Assembly: GCA_964466625.1 (NCBI GenBank)
Contig: CAYXQF010000060.1
Location: 1-11,377 of the forward strand
Source: QALR01 sp964466625
Lineage (GTDB): Bacteria > Bacillota > Clostridia > Oscillospirales > CAG-272
DNA length: 11,377 nt
Direction of reading: 5' to 3'
Both the position numbers and the translations under genes were made by a program. Of the stretch, positions 1-7,269 are shown one piece after another (the stretch's first letter is position 1; each line of letters opens with the position of its first letter). Below the pieces are notes generated by a model that searched no databases, was not told where the DNA came from, and saw only the letters and a list, made by a program, of their open reading frames with translations.

Positions 1-613
1 ATGCATCATTGTAAGAGAGCTTTGCAGCAGCTTCGGGATTGCCAGCTTCCGCATAACCGAAAGCATCCGCACGAATAGCTGCGCCGATCCATTCCACGTA
101 TTTATTGAAGTTTGCAGCACATTCTGCTCTGGTGCCTGCTTTGAGCTGTTCAAGCGCTTCTTCCTCTGCGGTGCAAGCATAAGGAAGAATATCAAGCCAA
201 AGTTTGCCGATATCGTCTACGGTGTAATTTTTGCCGTATTTTTCGAGAAGGAGAAGATTGAGGATCACGTATGTGATATCGTCATCAACGGGAACCTTAT
301 CAAGATTTTGAAGAAGATATTCTGTTCTTTTATTGACACGATAGTGAATCTTGTCAGGGTTGTCTGTGCCTGTCCAATAAGTCACGGGCGGAAAATCCAT
401 TCCGCTTTCAAGAGCGATCGCCTGCATATTAGCAATGCTATACATTTCTACGGGAATACCGAGAACGCAACCTGCAAAACGGCCGATGAGCGCGCCTTTC
501 ATTTTCTTTTCAAGATCAGCCACTTTTTTGGGAGCAGCGTCAGCACCTTCGGGACGAAGTGCGAGAATTTCCGAGAGTTTATCGGGTTGCATCGAATCGT
601 TGTTAATGTACAT
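1..613 (-). CDS. ADP-ribosylglycohydrolase family protein, N-terminal part (runs off left edge)
   Basis: About 204 residues are visible, with the C-terminus lying outside the window. The start is the ATG at 613-611, preceded seven bases upstream by GGAGGA (626-621). After a polar N-terminal extension of about 38 residues comes KGALIGRFAGCVLGIPVE (about 39-56), the hallmark first helix of ADP-ribosylglycohydrolases (DraG/ARH fold). PVDDDITYV (about 107-115) is the acidic metal-binding stretch, and WIGAAIRADAFGYAEAGNPE (about 174-193) is the family's central helix. Family members hydrolyse ADP-ribosyl bonds on proteins or small molecules with two Mg ions; the substrate here cannot be told. The usual DDT-type triad reads DDD here. 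It has its own promoter candidate at 696-724 and follows the HAD gene without an evident terminator. The family assignment is secure; the function is inferred. Confidence 0.85.
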   Translation of the reverse strand, partial: MYINNDSMQPDKLSEILALRPEGADAAPKKVADLEKKMKGALIGRFAGCVLGIPVEMYSIANMQAIALESGMDFPPVTYWTGTDNPDKIHYRVNKRTEYLLQNLDKVPVDDDITYVILNLLLLEKYGKNYTVDDIGKLWLDILPYACTAEEEALEQLKAGTRAECAANFNKYVEWIGAAIRADAFGYAEAGNPEAAAKLSYNDA

Positions 614-695
614 TGTTTTTTCCTCCATTCAACTTTACGATTTGGATTTTTCAGATATTATACTTAACTGCTTGTATAATTCTGTATACATTATC

Positions 696-724
696 ATTCT
701 ACCACATCTTACGGATATTTGCAA
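696..724 (-). promoter_or_regulatory. Sigma-70 promoter candidate for the ADP-ribosylglycohydrolase gene
   Basis: Read on the minus strand: TTGCAA at 724-719, a 17-base spacer, then TAGAAT at 701-696, preceded by TGG (an extended -10). It lies about 85 bases upstream of the start at 613. A second TATAAT-like box nearer the gene has no good -35. Confidence 0.5.
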
Positions 725-751
725 TTTATTTGGTTAATTTTTCTCAAATTT

Positions 752-1432
752 TTATCTTTTTGTGAGTAGTTCTTCCAATTCGTCCAACACATGAATTTCA
801 AAGTCAGCACCAACGGTATCTTGGCTGTTGTTTCGGTTGTACCAAACCGTAACAAGTCCGGCATTTTTACCGCCTTGAATATCTGACGAGAGGCTGTCAC
901 CGATGATAAGCGTTTCTTCACGACAGAAATTTGGGATCTTTTGAAAACAAGCTTCGAAAAATCGAATATCCGGTTTGTCATAACCGATCTCTTGCGAGAT
1001 GAAAATTCCGTCAAAATATTTTTCAGCGCCTGTGATCTTCAGTCGAGATCGCTGAACGGAACTTGCTCCGTTAGAAACGATATAGAGGCGATATTTTTCG
1101 CGCAAACGTTGCAGGAGTTCTTCGGCACCGCTGAAAAATTCGCCACATTCACCGAGCTTTTTTTCGAAGAGAAGTGTCGCCTCGTCGGCTTTTCGGAGAA
1201 TACCGAATTCTTGAAAGAGGATGGCAAATCGGCGCACGCGAAGCTCGTCTCTTGTGATCTGTTTTTGTTCGAGAAGCTTCCATTGTGCGAGATTGATTTC
1301 GCTGTATCTTTTTAAAAGACTTTCTTTCGGTTTGACGTTAAGACAGACAAGCGTTTGGGAGAGCGCGATTCTTTCTGCTTTTTTAAAATCAAAAAGGGTA
1401 TCGTCTGCATCAAAAAGAATGGTTTTAATCAT
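752..1432 (-). CDS. HAD-superfamily hydrolase, YjjG-type noncanonical pyrimidine nucleotidase
   Basis: This 226-residue protein shows all four HAD motifs. Motif I is FDADDTLFD, with nucleophile Asp8 and acid/base Asp10. Motif II is Ser120 in VSNGA. Motif III is Lys153 in GYDKPD. Motif IV is Asp179 and Asp184 in IGDSLSSDI. The helical cap between motifs I and II (about 16-100), the FDADDTLFDF start and the length match the YjjG/YfnB group of nucleotidases, which dephosphorylate pyrimidine nucleoside monophosphates including damaged ones. Substrate assignment is by resemblance only. The start at 1432 has AGGAAGGA a few bases upstream. That site sits directly beyond the terminator hairpin closing the esterase operon, and I see no convincing promoter in between, so expression may depend on read-through or a promoter inside the esterase gene. 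A phosphoglycolate-type HAD is the main alternative. Confidence 0.88.
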   Translation of the reverse strand: MIKTILFDADDTLFDFKKAERIALSQTLVCLNVKPKESLLKRYSEINLAQWKLLEQKQITRDELRVRRFAILFQEFGILRKADEATLLFEKKLGECGEFFSGAEELLQRLREKYRLYIVSNGASSVQRSRLKITGAEKYFDGIFISQEIGYDKPDIRFFEACFQKIPNFCREETLIIGDSLSSDIQGGKNAGLVTVWYNRNNSQDTVGADFEIHVLDELEELLTKR

Positions 1433-1453
1433 CGTTTTTCCTTCCTATAAAGA

Positions 1454-1479
1454 AAACCGCCCATGAAAATGAGCGGTTT
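1454..1479 (-). terminator. Rho-independent terminator after the ATP-grasp/esterase operon
   Basis: An inverted repeat pairs 1454-1464 with 1469-1479 around a 4-base loop. There is one G-U-type mismatch in an 11-bp stem. On the minus strand it is followed by a T-rich run. It lies 8 bases beyond the esterase stop and just ahead of the HAD gene's ribosome binding site. Confidence 0.75.
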
Positions 1480-1486
1480 ATGTGCA

Positions 1487-2233
1487 TTAAGGTCTGCCGA
1501 AAAGCTGTTCAAAGAAATAGGGAAGCTGTTTTTCCCACCAGCACCAATCGTGATTGACATCGGTACCCCAGTAGTCAACCCAAGCGGGAATTTCTTTTTC
1601 ATTCATGATAGCTTCGATCGCTCTTGTGCTTTCGATCATTTCATCTTCCCATGCACCTTGACCTACGCAGAGAATAATGTCGCTCTTTTTGTAGAGATCC
1701 ATATGCGGGTGATCTTTGGGCATATTGGCAAGGAAATGAACGGGAGAGTTGAAATAAAGTGTGGAATCCATATATTCGGGGAAGAACATATTCGCATCGT
1801 ATACGCCACTGAGAGAAACCAGGGTATCAAAAAGATCAGGACGGCGGAAGAAGAAGATCGCAGCGTGAGCGCCACCCATGCTACAACCGGTTGTGAGTGC
1901 CTTGCCTTCACAGCCGCTGATCTCTTTTACACGGGGATAAAGCTCGTCAACGATATAGCTATAATATTTTTCCTGCAACGCACTGCGTTTTGCGGGATCG
2001 TCATACTGTGCAGACCATGTTTCTTCATCAATGGCATCGGGACAAACCAAAGTGATCGTACCATTTTCGATCCAAGGTGTAATGGTTTTTACCATGCCGA
2101 AATCATCAAAAGCATAGAATTTGCCGTTTTGCGGAGGGAATGCGAAGCAGAGTTTGCCGCCTTCACCGTAAATCTTAAATTCCATATCTCTTTCAAGGAT
2201 ATTGCTGTATTCTTTGAAATAACGAATGTTCAT
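1487..2233 (-). CDS. Alpha/beta-hydrolase esterase (PF00756-like)
   Basis: This is a 248-residue cytoplasmic protein with no signal peptide. The nucleophile elbow TTGCSMGGAH places the catalytic Ser at 118. The C-terminal NHDW supplies the catalytic His at 228, and the acid is probably Glu196 or Asp197 in GAWEDE. The N-terminal strands (RDMEFKIYG, about 15-23) and the FDDFGM stretch (about 42-47) match the putative-esterase family related to esterase D and antigen 85. The start ATG (2233-2231) follows AAAGGAG by 7 bases. The gene lies 24 bases downstream of the ATP-grasp gene, in the same direction, and is closed by the hairpin at 1454-1479, so the two are almost certainly co-transcribed. The pairing suggests it releases or trims an ester or amide-linked product of the ligase; this is inference. 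The substrate is unknown. Confidence 0.85.
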   Translation of the reverse strand: MNIRYFKEYSNILERDMEFKIYGEGGKLCFAFPPQNGKFYAFDDFGMVKTITPWIENGTITLVCPDAIDEETWSAQYDDPAKRSALQEKYYSYIVDELYPRVKEISGCEGKALTTGCSMGGAHAAIFFFRRPDLFDTLVSLSGVYDANMFFPEYMDSTLYFNSPVHFLANMPKDHPHMDLYKKSDIILCVGQGAWEDEMIESTRAIEAIMNEKEIPAWVDYWGTDVNHDWCWWEKQLPYFFEQLFGRP

Positions 2234-2257
2234 AGAAACACTCCTTTCCGTTTAGGA

Positions 2258-3448
2258 TCAATATTTTGCGTGAACGAAGTCGATAAATTCGTGTACGTCA
2301 TCAATGGTTGCTGCGTGCGCGATATAGAAATGATTACCCATTGCGCCGGAGAGGATCTCGGGTGCTCTTTCATTCATTTCGATGAGATGACCGTATTTAG
2401 CCATAACTTCTTCATGAGAATGAACATAGTTATTGAAATCGCGACGGCTTGCGTATACACAGTAGTGATCTTCATTTCTGTCGGCAAGGAGTCGTACATT
2501 TGCAGTAACCATGTCAGCCCAGATCTGATATACGTCCGTGGAATGCGCATAGTTCATCATATCGGGGGTATAACCGCCTGCGGGACGCATGTTAACTTCA
2601 AGCCCTACGAAATCGCCAACTTCACCAAGACCTTTGCGTGCTTTGGTGAGGCGGAAGAATTCGAGGTGAACGAAACGGTTTTTAACGCCGAAAGCTTTTA
2701 CGGTTGTTCTGCCGACTTCTTTGAGCTTGTCGGGAAGGTCAGCTTCGGTGTAATAAGAAAGATCAAGTTTCTTATTAACGATATCCATGATGGACGGCGG
2801 CCAAGATGTTGTGGATTCAAAGAGGGGTTCGATGTCTGCATCGAGAATTGCGTCATAAGAGCAGATATCACCTTCTACGAATTCTTCCATTACATAGGGA
2901 ACAGAAGGATATTCATCGAAGAAACGGTCAAAATCAGCATCATTTTCGAGCTTATATGTAGCAGCAGCACCAACACCGATATCGGGTTTTACGATAACGG
3001 GGTAATCAACTTCAGCGAGGAATTCTTTTGCAGCTTCTTTTGTGGTGATCTTGTGGCAACGAGCGGTGGGAACACCTGCGATGGCATAATATTTTTTCAT
3101 CGCGGACTTGCTCTTGTAGCGGCTGACTTCTTCAAGTTGCGCACCTGTTGTGATGTTGAAATCGGTGCGGAGTTTTGCGTCCTGTTCCAGCCAGTATTCA
3201 TTGTTGGATTCGAGCCAGTCAATCTTACCGTATTTGAAAGCGAAGAAAGCTACGGCACGGTATACGTTGTCGTAATTTTCAAGAGTTTCAACCCAGTAGT
3301 ATTCTGTGAGAGCAGCTTTGAGGTTGTCCTCCAAAAGATCATACGGTGTGTCACCGATACCGAGCACGTTTGCGCCGTTTTTCTTCAGTCTGTCACAGAA
3401 GTTCCAGTAAGTGTGAGGGAATCCGGGGGAAATAAAAATAAAATTCAT
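2258..3448 (-). CDS. ATP-grasp ligase (carbamoyl-phosphate-synthase-like)
   Basis: This 396-residue protein is read from the ATG at 3448, which has GGAGA four bases upstream. An ATG 7 codons earlier (3469) lacks any ribosome binding site. Residues 1-100 form the Rossmann-like pre-ATP-grasp domain, starting MNFIFISPGFPHTYWNF. The ATP-grasp core follows: a linker with SKSAMKKYYAIAGVPTA, the strand PVIVKPDIGVGAAATY, the adenine-binding strand YVMEEFVEGD, and the metal-binding VHLEFF...GLEVNMRPAGG block. The family joins a carboxylate to an amine or thiol through an acyl-phosphate. Which acid and amine are used cannot be read from the sequence. The canonical promoter at 3518-3546 and the downstream esterase define a two-gene operon. 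I see no carbamoyl-phosphate synthase glutaminase partner, so the name describes similarity only. A peptide-like or amino-acid ligase is likely. Confidence 0.85.
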   Translation of the reverse strand: MNFIFISPGFPHTYWNFCDRLKKNGANVLGIGDTPYDLLEDNLKAALTEYYWVETLENYDNVYRAVAFFAFKYGKIDWLESNNEYWLEQDAKLRTDFNITTGAQLEEVSRYKSKSAMKKYYAIAGVPTARCHKITTKEAAKEFLAEVDYPVIVKPDIGVGAAATYKLENDADFDRFFDEYPSVPYVMEEFVEGDICSYDAILDADIEPLFESTTSWPPSIMDIVNKKLDLSYYTEADLPDKLKEVGRTTVKAFGVKNRFVHLEFFRLTKARKGLGEVGDFVGLEVNMRPAGGYTPDMMNYAHSTDVYQIWADMVTANVRLLADRNEDHYCVYASRRDFNNYVHSHEEVMAKYGHLIEMNERAPEILSGAMGNHFYIAHAATIDDVHEFIDFVHAKY

Positions 3449-3495
3449 ATTGTCTCCAATCTGTCGCATCGCGACTTTACAATATACATAATGAT

Positions 3496-3508
3496 ATAGT
3501 AATACTAT
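3496..3508. promoter_or_regulatory. Palindrome at the transcript start of the ATP-grasp operon, possible operator
   Basis: ATAGT-AAT-ACTAT is a perfect 5+5 inverted repeat, with further imperfect symmetry outside it. It lies a few bases downstream of the expected transcription start of the minus-strand promoter at 3518-3546, a position where a repressor would block transcription. The region is very A/T-rich, so chance is possible. Confidence 0.25.
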
Positions 3509-3517
3509 TATACGAAA

Positions 3518-3546
3518 ATTGTAGCATGATTCTGTTATTTTGTCAA
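3518..3546 (-). promoter_or_regulatory. Strong sigma-70 promoter of the ATP-grasp/esterase operon
   Basis: On the minus strand it reads TTGACA (3546-3541), a 17-base spacer ending in TGC, then TACAAT (3523-3518). This gives a perfect -35, ideal spacing and an extended -10. The leader to the ATG at 3448 is about 60 bases. Confidence 0.75.
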
Positions 3547-3698
3547 GATTTAGAAAACGATAAATTCAGATACTTTTTATGTTTTTTTGCGTTTTCAAGA
3601 ATAAAATTTATTTTTAGAGAAAATGGGCAAAAGTTCTATAAAAAATAAAAATTGGCTCGGTTTTTTGGTCAATCTGCGGCAATAATTTCAAAATAGAA
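3547..3698. other. A/T-rich spacer between divergent promoters
   Basis: The divergent gap between the ATP-grasp gene (start 3448) and the PHP gene (start 3773) is 324 bases. Its ends hold the two promoters described separately. The central 150 bases are rich in A and T runs, with no open frame that has a ribosome binding site and no stable hairpin that I can see. I recognise no RNA element in it. Confidence 0.5.
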
Positions 3699-3727
3699 TT
3701 GTATTTTTTTGCTTTTTGTGATATAAT
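3699..3727 (+). promoter_or_regulatory. Sigma-70 promoter of the PHP gene
   Basis: TTGTAT at 3699-3704, a 17-base spacer, then TATAAT at 3722-3727 preceded by TGA (extended -10). Transcription should start near 3734, about 40 bases upstream of the ATG at 3773. Confidence 0.7.
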
Positions 3728-3764
3728 ATAAAAAAATCCGATGATGAGAACGGAAAGAAGGTTT

Positions 3765-3773
3765 ATGTTTTAA
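3765..3773 (+). other. Two-codon upstream reading frame touching the PHP start codon
   Basis: ATG TTT TAA begins 4 bases after the AGAAGG box (3756-3761), and its stop shares an A with the PHP start codon (TAATG). The real start is 11 bases from the box, so ribosomes might initiate here first and restart. It may be chance. Confidence 0.2.
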
Positions 3774-4687
3774 TGAAACAAATTTTCATAAACAAAAACG
3801 ATCGATATTTGAAAGGAAATCTGCATACGCATACCAATGCCTCTGACGGACGCTATCCTGTTTCCGATGTGCTGGGAATCTATCAAGAAAACGGTTACGA
3901 TTTTCTCGGAATTACCGATCATGACGTTTACTACCGTGACGGCATAAACGATCAAGATATCGTGGTTTTAAAAGGAGAAGAAGTGACCTGCAATTACGTG
4001 GGCAATGACTTTTATAAAGCTGCTTATGCGCACTTTTGCTGTTTTAATAAAACAAGACATGTGGTCAATTCTTTTACATATCGTAACGCAGAAGAGCTTT
4101 TGGCATGTATTAAAAAATTGCGTGACCGTTATGAATTCGTGCAGTTTAATCACCCGATGTTTTCCCGTTTCAGCGATGCGGAATTTTTAGAATTGGACGG
4201 ATATCACGCGCTCGAAGTTTATAATCATAAGGATTATTATAACGAAACCGGTCTTATGGGTGCAGATGCTTTGGTTCGATGGCTTTTGAATCACAAAAAA
4301 CGTTTTTGCGTGACAGCCGGAGATGATTTTCATGGCCCGTATAAGCGATCGGCAAATGACTATTGCCGCGGTGGTTGGATCATGGCGAGAGCGGAAAAGA
4401 ATGAAAAATCTATCTTGAACGCTTTGAAAAACGGTGATTTTTACGCGAGCACAGGTCCTGTGATTTTTGATTATCGACGCGAAGATAATCTTTTTAAGAT
4501 TGAAACTTCACCTGTAAAACACATTATTTTTTACACGAACGACAGACGCTGCAAGCATATTCGCAATGATGACGGATCGACCATCACGAGCGGAGAATTT
4601 TCTCTGCGTCCCACAGACTATTACGTTTGGGTTCGTGTCATAGACGAAAACGGAAACGTGGCATGGACGCAACCGGTATATCCATAA
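3773..4687 (+). CDS. PHP-domain metallophosphoesterase
   Basis: This 304-residue protein carries the full set of PHP-domain metal ligands: HTH at 18-20 (NLHTHTNASDG), Asp49-His50 in GITDHD, Glu69 in LKGEE, His87, His127 in FNHP, and Asp185/His187 in GDDFHG. PHP proteins are three-metal phosphoesterases, including histidinol phosphatase, nucleotide 3',5'-bisphosphate phosphatases and polymerase-associated domains. The N-terminal placement of HTHTNASDG resembles the stand-alone phosphoesterase group, but the substrate cannot be assigned. Residues from about 215 form a beta-rich C-terminal extension with no family I can name. It has its own promoter and a terminator just after its stop, so it is monocistronic. 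The divergent ATP-grasp operon may share regulation, but nothing shows this directly. Confidence 0.87.
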   Translation: MKQIFINKNDRYLKGNLHTHTNASDGRYPVSDVLGIYQENGYDFLGITDHDVYYRDGINDQDIVVLKGEEVTCNYVGNDFYKAAYAHFCCFNKTRHVVNSFTYRNAEELLACIKKLRDRYEFVQFNHPMFSRFSDAEFLELDGYHALEVYNHKDYYNETGLMGADALVRWLLNHKKRFCVTAGDDFHGPYKRSANDYCRGGWIMARAEKNEKSILNALKNGDFYASTGPVIFDYRREDNLFKIETSPVKHIIFYTNDRRCKHIRNDDGSTITSGEFSLRPTDYYVWVRVIDENGNVAWTQPVYP

Positions 4688-4695
4688 TAAAAACG

Positions 4696-4726
4696 AAAAA
4701 GGTTCATCAAAACGATGAACCTTTTT
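4696..4726. terminator. Bidirectional terminator between the PHP and acyltransferase genes
   Basis: GGTTCATC (4701-4708), a 5-base loop, GATGAACC (4714-4721), flanked by A5 on the left and T5 on the right. It therefore serves the convergent PHP (plus) and acyltransferase (minus) genes. Confidence 0.88.
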
Positions 4727-4786
4727 ATTTCTTTTTGACTCTTTGAAATTGATGAACAAAATATGATGAGTAATGCTGATAAAATT

Positions 4787-5920
4787 TTATTCTTGGACCA
4801 TTTTTTTGTATTCATCAAAAAGCAAGTGGAACTTCAAGGTGTTTCCTGTTTGAGGAAGCAACTCATAATAATTTTTCTGTGCAGAGAAAACAACGGCGTG
4901 TCTGCCATGCATTGCGAGTTCCGTCATAGCTTCCATGGGGATTGTGGTGTTTCCATAGGAAAAGCCTTCACGGGAAAGACGAACCTCACCTTCGGCAACA
5001 ATCGTTTCCACATGCTTATGAACGGTGGAAAGTTTAGCATCTTTGCAAACGTAAGTAACGTTATTTCGAGCGTCTTCCGCTACCTTTTCTTTCTGCCACG
5101 CAAAAAGCTCGCGCACGGTTTCAAAAGGAGCACCCTCTAGCATACCGTATTCGTTATATTTGAAGGAGAAACCGCAAGCCGTGCAGGAAACAGTATCTTT
5201 TTCAGATGTGATGGTTTCCATCTTTCCGCATTTGGGACAATAGAAGAGCAGATTTTCCATATGCTTCGCTAAATCTTTGCCCTTATATTTTTTCGGTTCT
5301 TCCAGCTGACGGGCATAAGCGTCTTCGAAAAGATCGCGATTGATGATAGCGTTGAGCTCATCAATGGTCATTTTTTCAATGTCTTCTTTGGTGTAAACAC
5401 CAACGGGAGCGCCGGAGATCGGACCGCGGCGCATATTTTTCTGGCTCCAGTTCGGGCTGACAAAATAGCCGCCGGTGATCTTATAAGTAACAAGACCGCA
5501 TTTGGCAAACTTGATCATTTGACCCGTCGCGGGAAGAATGGGACCCGTGATGCCGTCCCACGATCTGGCGCCTTCGGCAAAGATGCAGACGTTGTTGCCT
5601 TTGCGAACTTTCAATAAAATATTTTTAACGGTAGAGGCAGCGATGGCACCCTTGGGACGAATGATGGGGGCAAAGCCGAAATTCAGTAACTTAAAAGCAA
5701 CTTTCCAACGCGCGATATGTTCGCTTGCGACGATATACATCTGGCGAGGGAAGCTGACACCGACAAAAAGCGGATCGTAGTCGGTGACATGATTGGAAAG
5801 AACGATATAATTTTCGGGGAGGTTTTTTGCGGTTTTCGAGCGATATCCGAATTTCAGAAAAAGAAAGAGCTTAACGGGAAGTCGCAAGAGCTTATAGAAA
5901 AAAACGTGCTTAAAATTCAT
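4787..5920 (-). CDS. PlsC-type 1-acylglycerol-3-phosphate acyltransferase with C-terminal zinc ribbon
   Basis: The first 190 or so of 377 residues are a PlsC acyltransferase domain. The catalytic HX4D motif is His44-Asp49 in SNHVTDYDP, and the substrate-binding FAEGARSWDG stretch (114-123) replaces the usual EGTRS. A hydrophobic segment near 8-25 fits membrane association. PlsC enzymes transfer an acyl chain to lysophosphatidate in phospholipid synthesis. After a helical linker there is a four-Cys zinc ribbon, CPKC (228-231) and CTAC (246-249), followed by about 125 residues with a beta-rich pattern that I cannot name. This is longer than typical PlsC enzymes of around 200-250 residues. The start at 5920 has AAGGA nearby and a TATAAT box about 35 bases upstream. 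Acyl donor and acceptor are not evident, so the role in phospholipid synthesis is likely but not certain. Confidence 0.85.
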   Translation of the reverse strand: MNFKHVFFYKLLRLPVKLFLFLKFGYRSKTAKNLPENYIVLSNHVTDYDPLFVGVSFPRQMYIVASEHIARWKVAFKLLNFGFAPIIRPKGAIAASTVKNILLKVRKGNNVCIFAEGARSWDGITGPILPATGQMIKFAKCGLVTYKITGGYFVSPNWSQKNMRRGPISGAPVGVYTKEDIEKMTIDELNAIINRDLFEDAYARQLEEPKKYKGKDLAKHMENLLFYCPKCGKMETITSEKDTVSCTACGFSFKYNEYGMLEGAPFETVRELFAWQKEKVAEDARNNVTYVCKDAKLSTVHKHVETIVAEGEVRLSREGFSYGNTTIPMEAMTELAMHGRHAVVFSAQKNYYELLPQTGNTLKFHLLFDEYKKMVQE

Positions 5921-5953
5921 GATGTCAATTCCTTTTTTGTTAATATTATCTTA

Positions 5954-5982
5954 ATTATAATACTCTTTGCTGAAAAAACACT
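5954..5982 (-). promoter_or_regulatory. Weak promoter candidate for the acyltransferase gene
   Basis: The minus strand has a perfect TATAAT at 5959-5954, but at 17 bases' spacing the -35 position reads only AGTGTT. Confidence 0.4.
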
Positions 5983-6066
5983 GAAAAAGATGTTGTAAAA
6001 ACAAGTTCGTTTTATCATTTTTATTTTATTGGTGTTGTTAAAATATTTTTGTCTATGAAACATTGC

Positions 6067-6095
6067 TTTACAAATTCTTTTTAATATGATAAAAT
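6067..6095 (+). promoter_or_regulatory. Sigma-70 promoter of the ECF/kinase operon
   Basis: TTTACA at 6067-6072, a 17-base spacer, then TAAAAT at 6090-6095. Transcription would start near 6102. That is downstream of the ATG at 6096 and so argues for translation from the ATG at 6126. Confidence 0.6.
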
Positions 6096-6125
6096 ATGAA
6101 AAAAGTCTTTTTGGGGGCATGCTCA

Positions 6126-6695
6126 ATGAAATCAAAAAAGATTCAAAAACTTGTATTGACAGCACTCTTTCTTTCGCTTGGATTTGTTTTGCCGTTTTTG
6201 ACAGGGCAGATCCCGCAGATCGGGAAAATGCTTTTGCCAATGCACATTCCCGTTTTGCTTTGCGGCTTGATCTGTGGTCCGCAATACGGACTTGTGATCG
6301 GGTTCGTTTTGCCGCTGATGCGTTCGCTTATTTTTTCTCAGCCGCTTTTTTATCCCACCGCGATCGCGATGGCTTTTGAACTTGCGGCATACGGATTTTT
6401 GATCGGTTTTTTTTATAATCGTGCGAAATGGCAATGTATACGTTCGCTTTATCGCTCGATGTTTCTTTCTATGATCGGAGGGCGTCTGGTCTGGGGAATC
6501 GTACAGATGGTGCTTTTGGGTGTGGGAAAAAACGGATTCACCTTTTCCATGTTTCTTTCGGGGGCGATCCTCACCGCGATCCCCGGCATTATCATTCAGC
6601 TGGTCTTGATTCCTGTGATCATGCTTGCGCTGGATCGAACTCATCTTGTGCCTTTTCGCAAAGAAGCGAAGACGGAGGCTCACGTTCATGAATGA
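6126..6695 (+). CDS. ECF transporter S component (substrate-binding membrane protein)
   Basis: From the ATG at 6126 (GGGGG eight bases upstream) the protein has 189 residues. An in-frame ATG at 6096 would add 10 residues but overlaps the likely promoter -10. The protein is strongly hydrophobic, with about six membrane segments. It contains GKMLLPMHIPVLLCGLICGP followed by a loop and PTAIAMAFELAAYGFLIG, the pattern of vitamin-type ECF S components (PF12822 group). These bind a vitamin or related small molecule and work with a separate EcfA/A'/T energising module, which is absent here and must be shared from elsewhere in the genome. The short polar N-terminus (KSKKIQK) and cytosolic C-terminus are typical. 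The stop overlaps the next start by 8 bases, so a kinase is made with it. The substrate is unknown; a pantothenate-like or nucleoside-like compound is a guess from the kinase neighbour. Confidence 0.82.
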   Translation: MKSKKIQKLVLTALFLSLGFVLPFLTGQIPQIGKMLLPMHIPVLLCGLICGPQYGLVIGFVLPLMRSLIFSQPLFYPTAIAMAFELAAYGFLIGFFYNRAKWQCIRSLYRSMFLSMIGGRLVWGIVQMVLLGVGKNGFTFSMFLSGAILTAIPGIIIQLVLIPVIMLALDRTHLVPFRKEAKTEAHVHE

Positions 6696-7269
6696 CTTGA
6701 AAATCCAAGGAATTATCGAGAAAATTTCCGCTATTTTGGAGAAAAAAGATACCGCTTTGATTGCGATTGACGGCAGATGCGCTTCGGGTAAGACTACGCT
6801 TGCCGCCAAGCTTTTCGAAAATATGGATTGCAACGTTTTTCACATGGACGATTTTTTTCTCCGTCCTGAACAAAGAACGGCGGCGCGTCTTGCCGAAGCC
6901 GGTGGAAACGTTGATAGAGAACGGTTTGAAAAAGAGGTCTTGTTACCTTTGACAAAAGGGATTTCTTTCGCTTATCGTCCTTACGATTGTGGAAACGCAA
7001 GGCTTGGCACACCGATCACGGTCATGCCGAAAAAGCTGAACATCATCGAAGGCTCCTATTCTTGCCACCCGTCGCTGTTTTCCTATTTTGATCTTCACAT
7101 TTTCGTGACCATGGACTCTGAAGAACAGATGCGCCGCATTTTTGCTCGCAACGGAAGGGAAAAAGCAGAAATATTTCGCACACGCTGGATTCCGATGGAA
7201 GAACGATATTTTGATGCATTTGACATTAAAAATCAATGTAAAATCGTTATCGATACAAGTAAAAGATAA
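6688..7269 (+). CDS. P-loop kinase, uridine-kinase-like
   Basis: This 193-residue protein starts at the ATG at 6688, with GGAGG nine bases upstream. The upstream in-frame extension to 6625 is basic, lacks a binding site and lies inside the ECF gene. The Walker A motif GRCASGKT is at 29-36, and HMDDFFLRPEQR (52-63) matches the nucleoside/uridine kinase group of small P-loop kinases. IIEGSYSCHP is the conserved strand after the lid region, and RWIPMEERYFDAF is the C-terminal helix. It should phosphorylate a small hydroxylated molecule with ATP. Overlap with the ECF S component (6688-6695) implies translational coupling and suggests it traps the imported compound. It lacks the full uridine kinase signature, so the substrate is open. 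The stop codon lies inside the terminator hairpin that follows. Confidence 0.8.
   Translation: MNDLKIQGIIEKISAILEKKDTALIAIDGRCASGKTTLAAKLFENMDCNVFHMDDFFLRPEQRTAARLAEAGGNVDRERFEKEVLLPLTKGISFAYRPYDCGNARLGTPITVMPKKLNIIEGSYSCHPSLFSYFDLHIFVTMDSEEQMRRIFARNGREKAEIFRTRWIPMEERYFDAFDIKNQCKIVIDTSKR

Noticed and set aside
308..667. Plus-strand open frame of 119 codons near the left edge
   Set aside because: It lies opposite the ADP-ribosylglycohydrolase gene, which has a ribosome binding site and family motifs in the minus frame.
1463..3499. A 678-codon open frame on the plus strand
   Set aside because: It is antisense to both the esterase and the ATP-grasp gene, which carry clear catalytic motifs. The antisense product has no recognisable domain and is rich in Cys, Phe and Ile in no domain-like pattern, as expected from the complementary codons. 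The absence of stops is a codon-usage by-product.
6132..6833. Minus-strand 233-codon frame rich in Lys, Arg and His
   Set aside because: It is antisense to the ECF S component and the start of the kinase; composition is that of the complement of a hydrophobic membrane gene.
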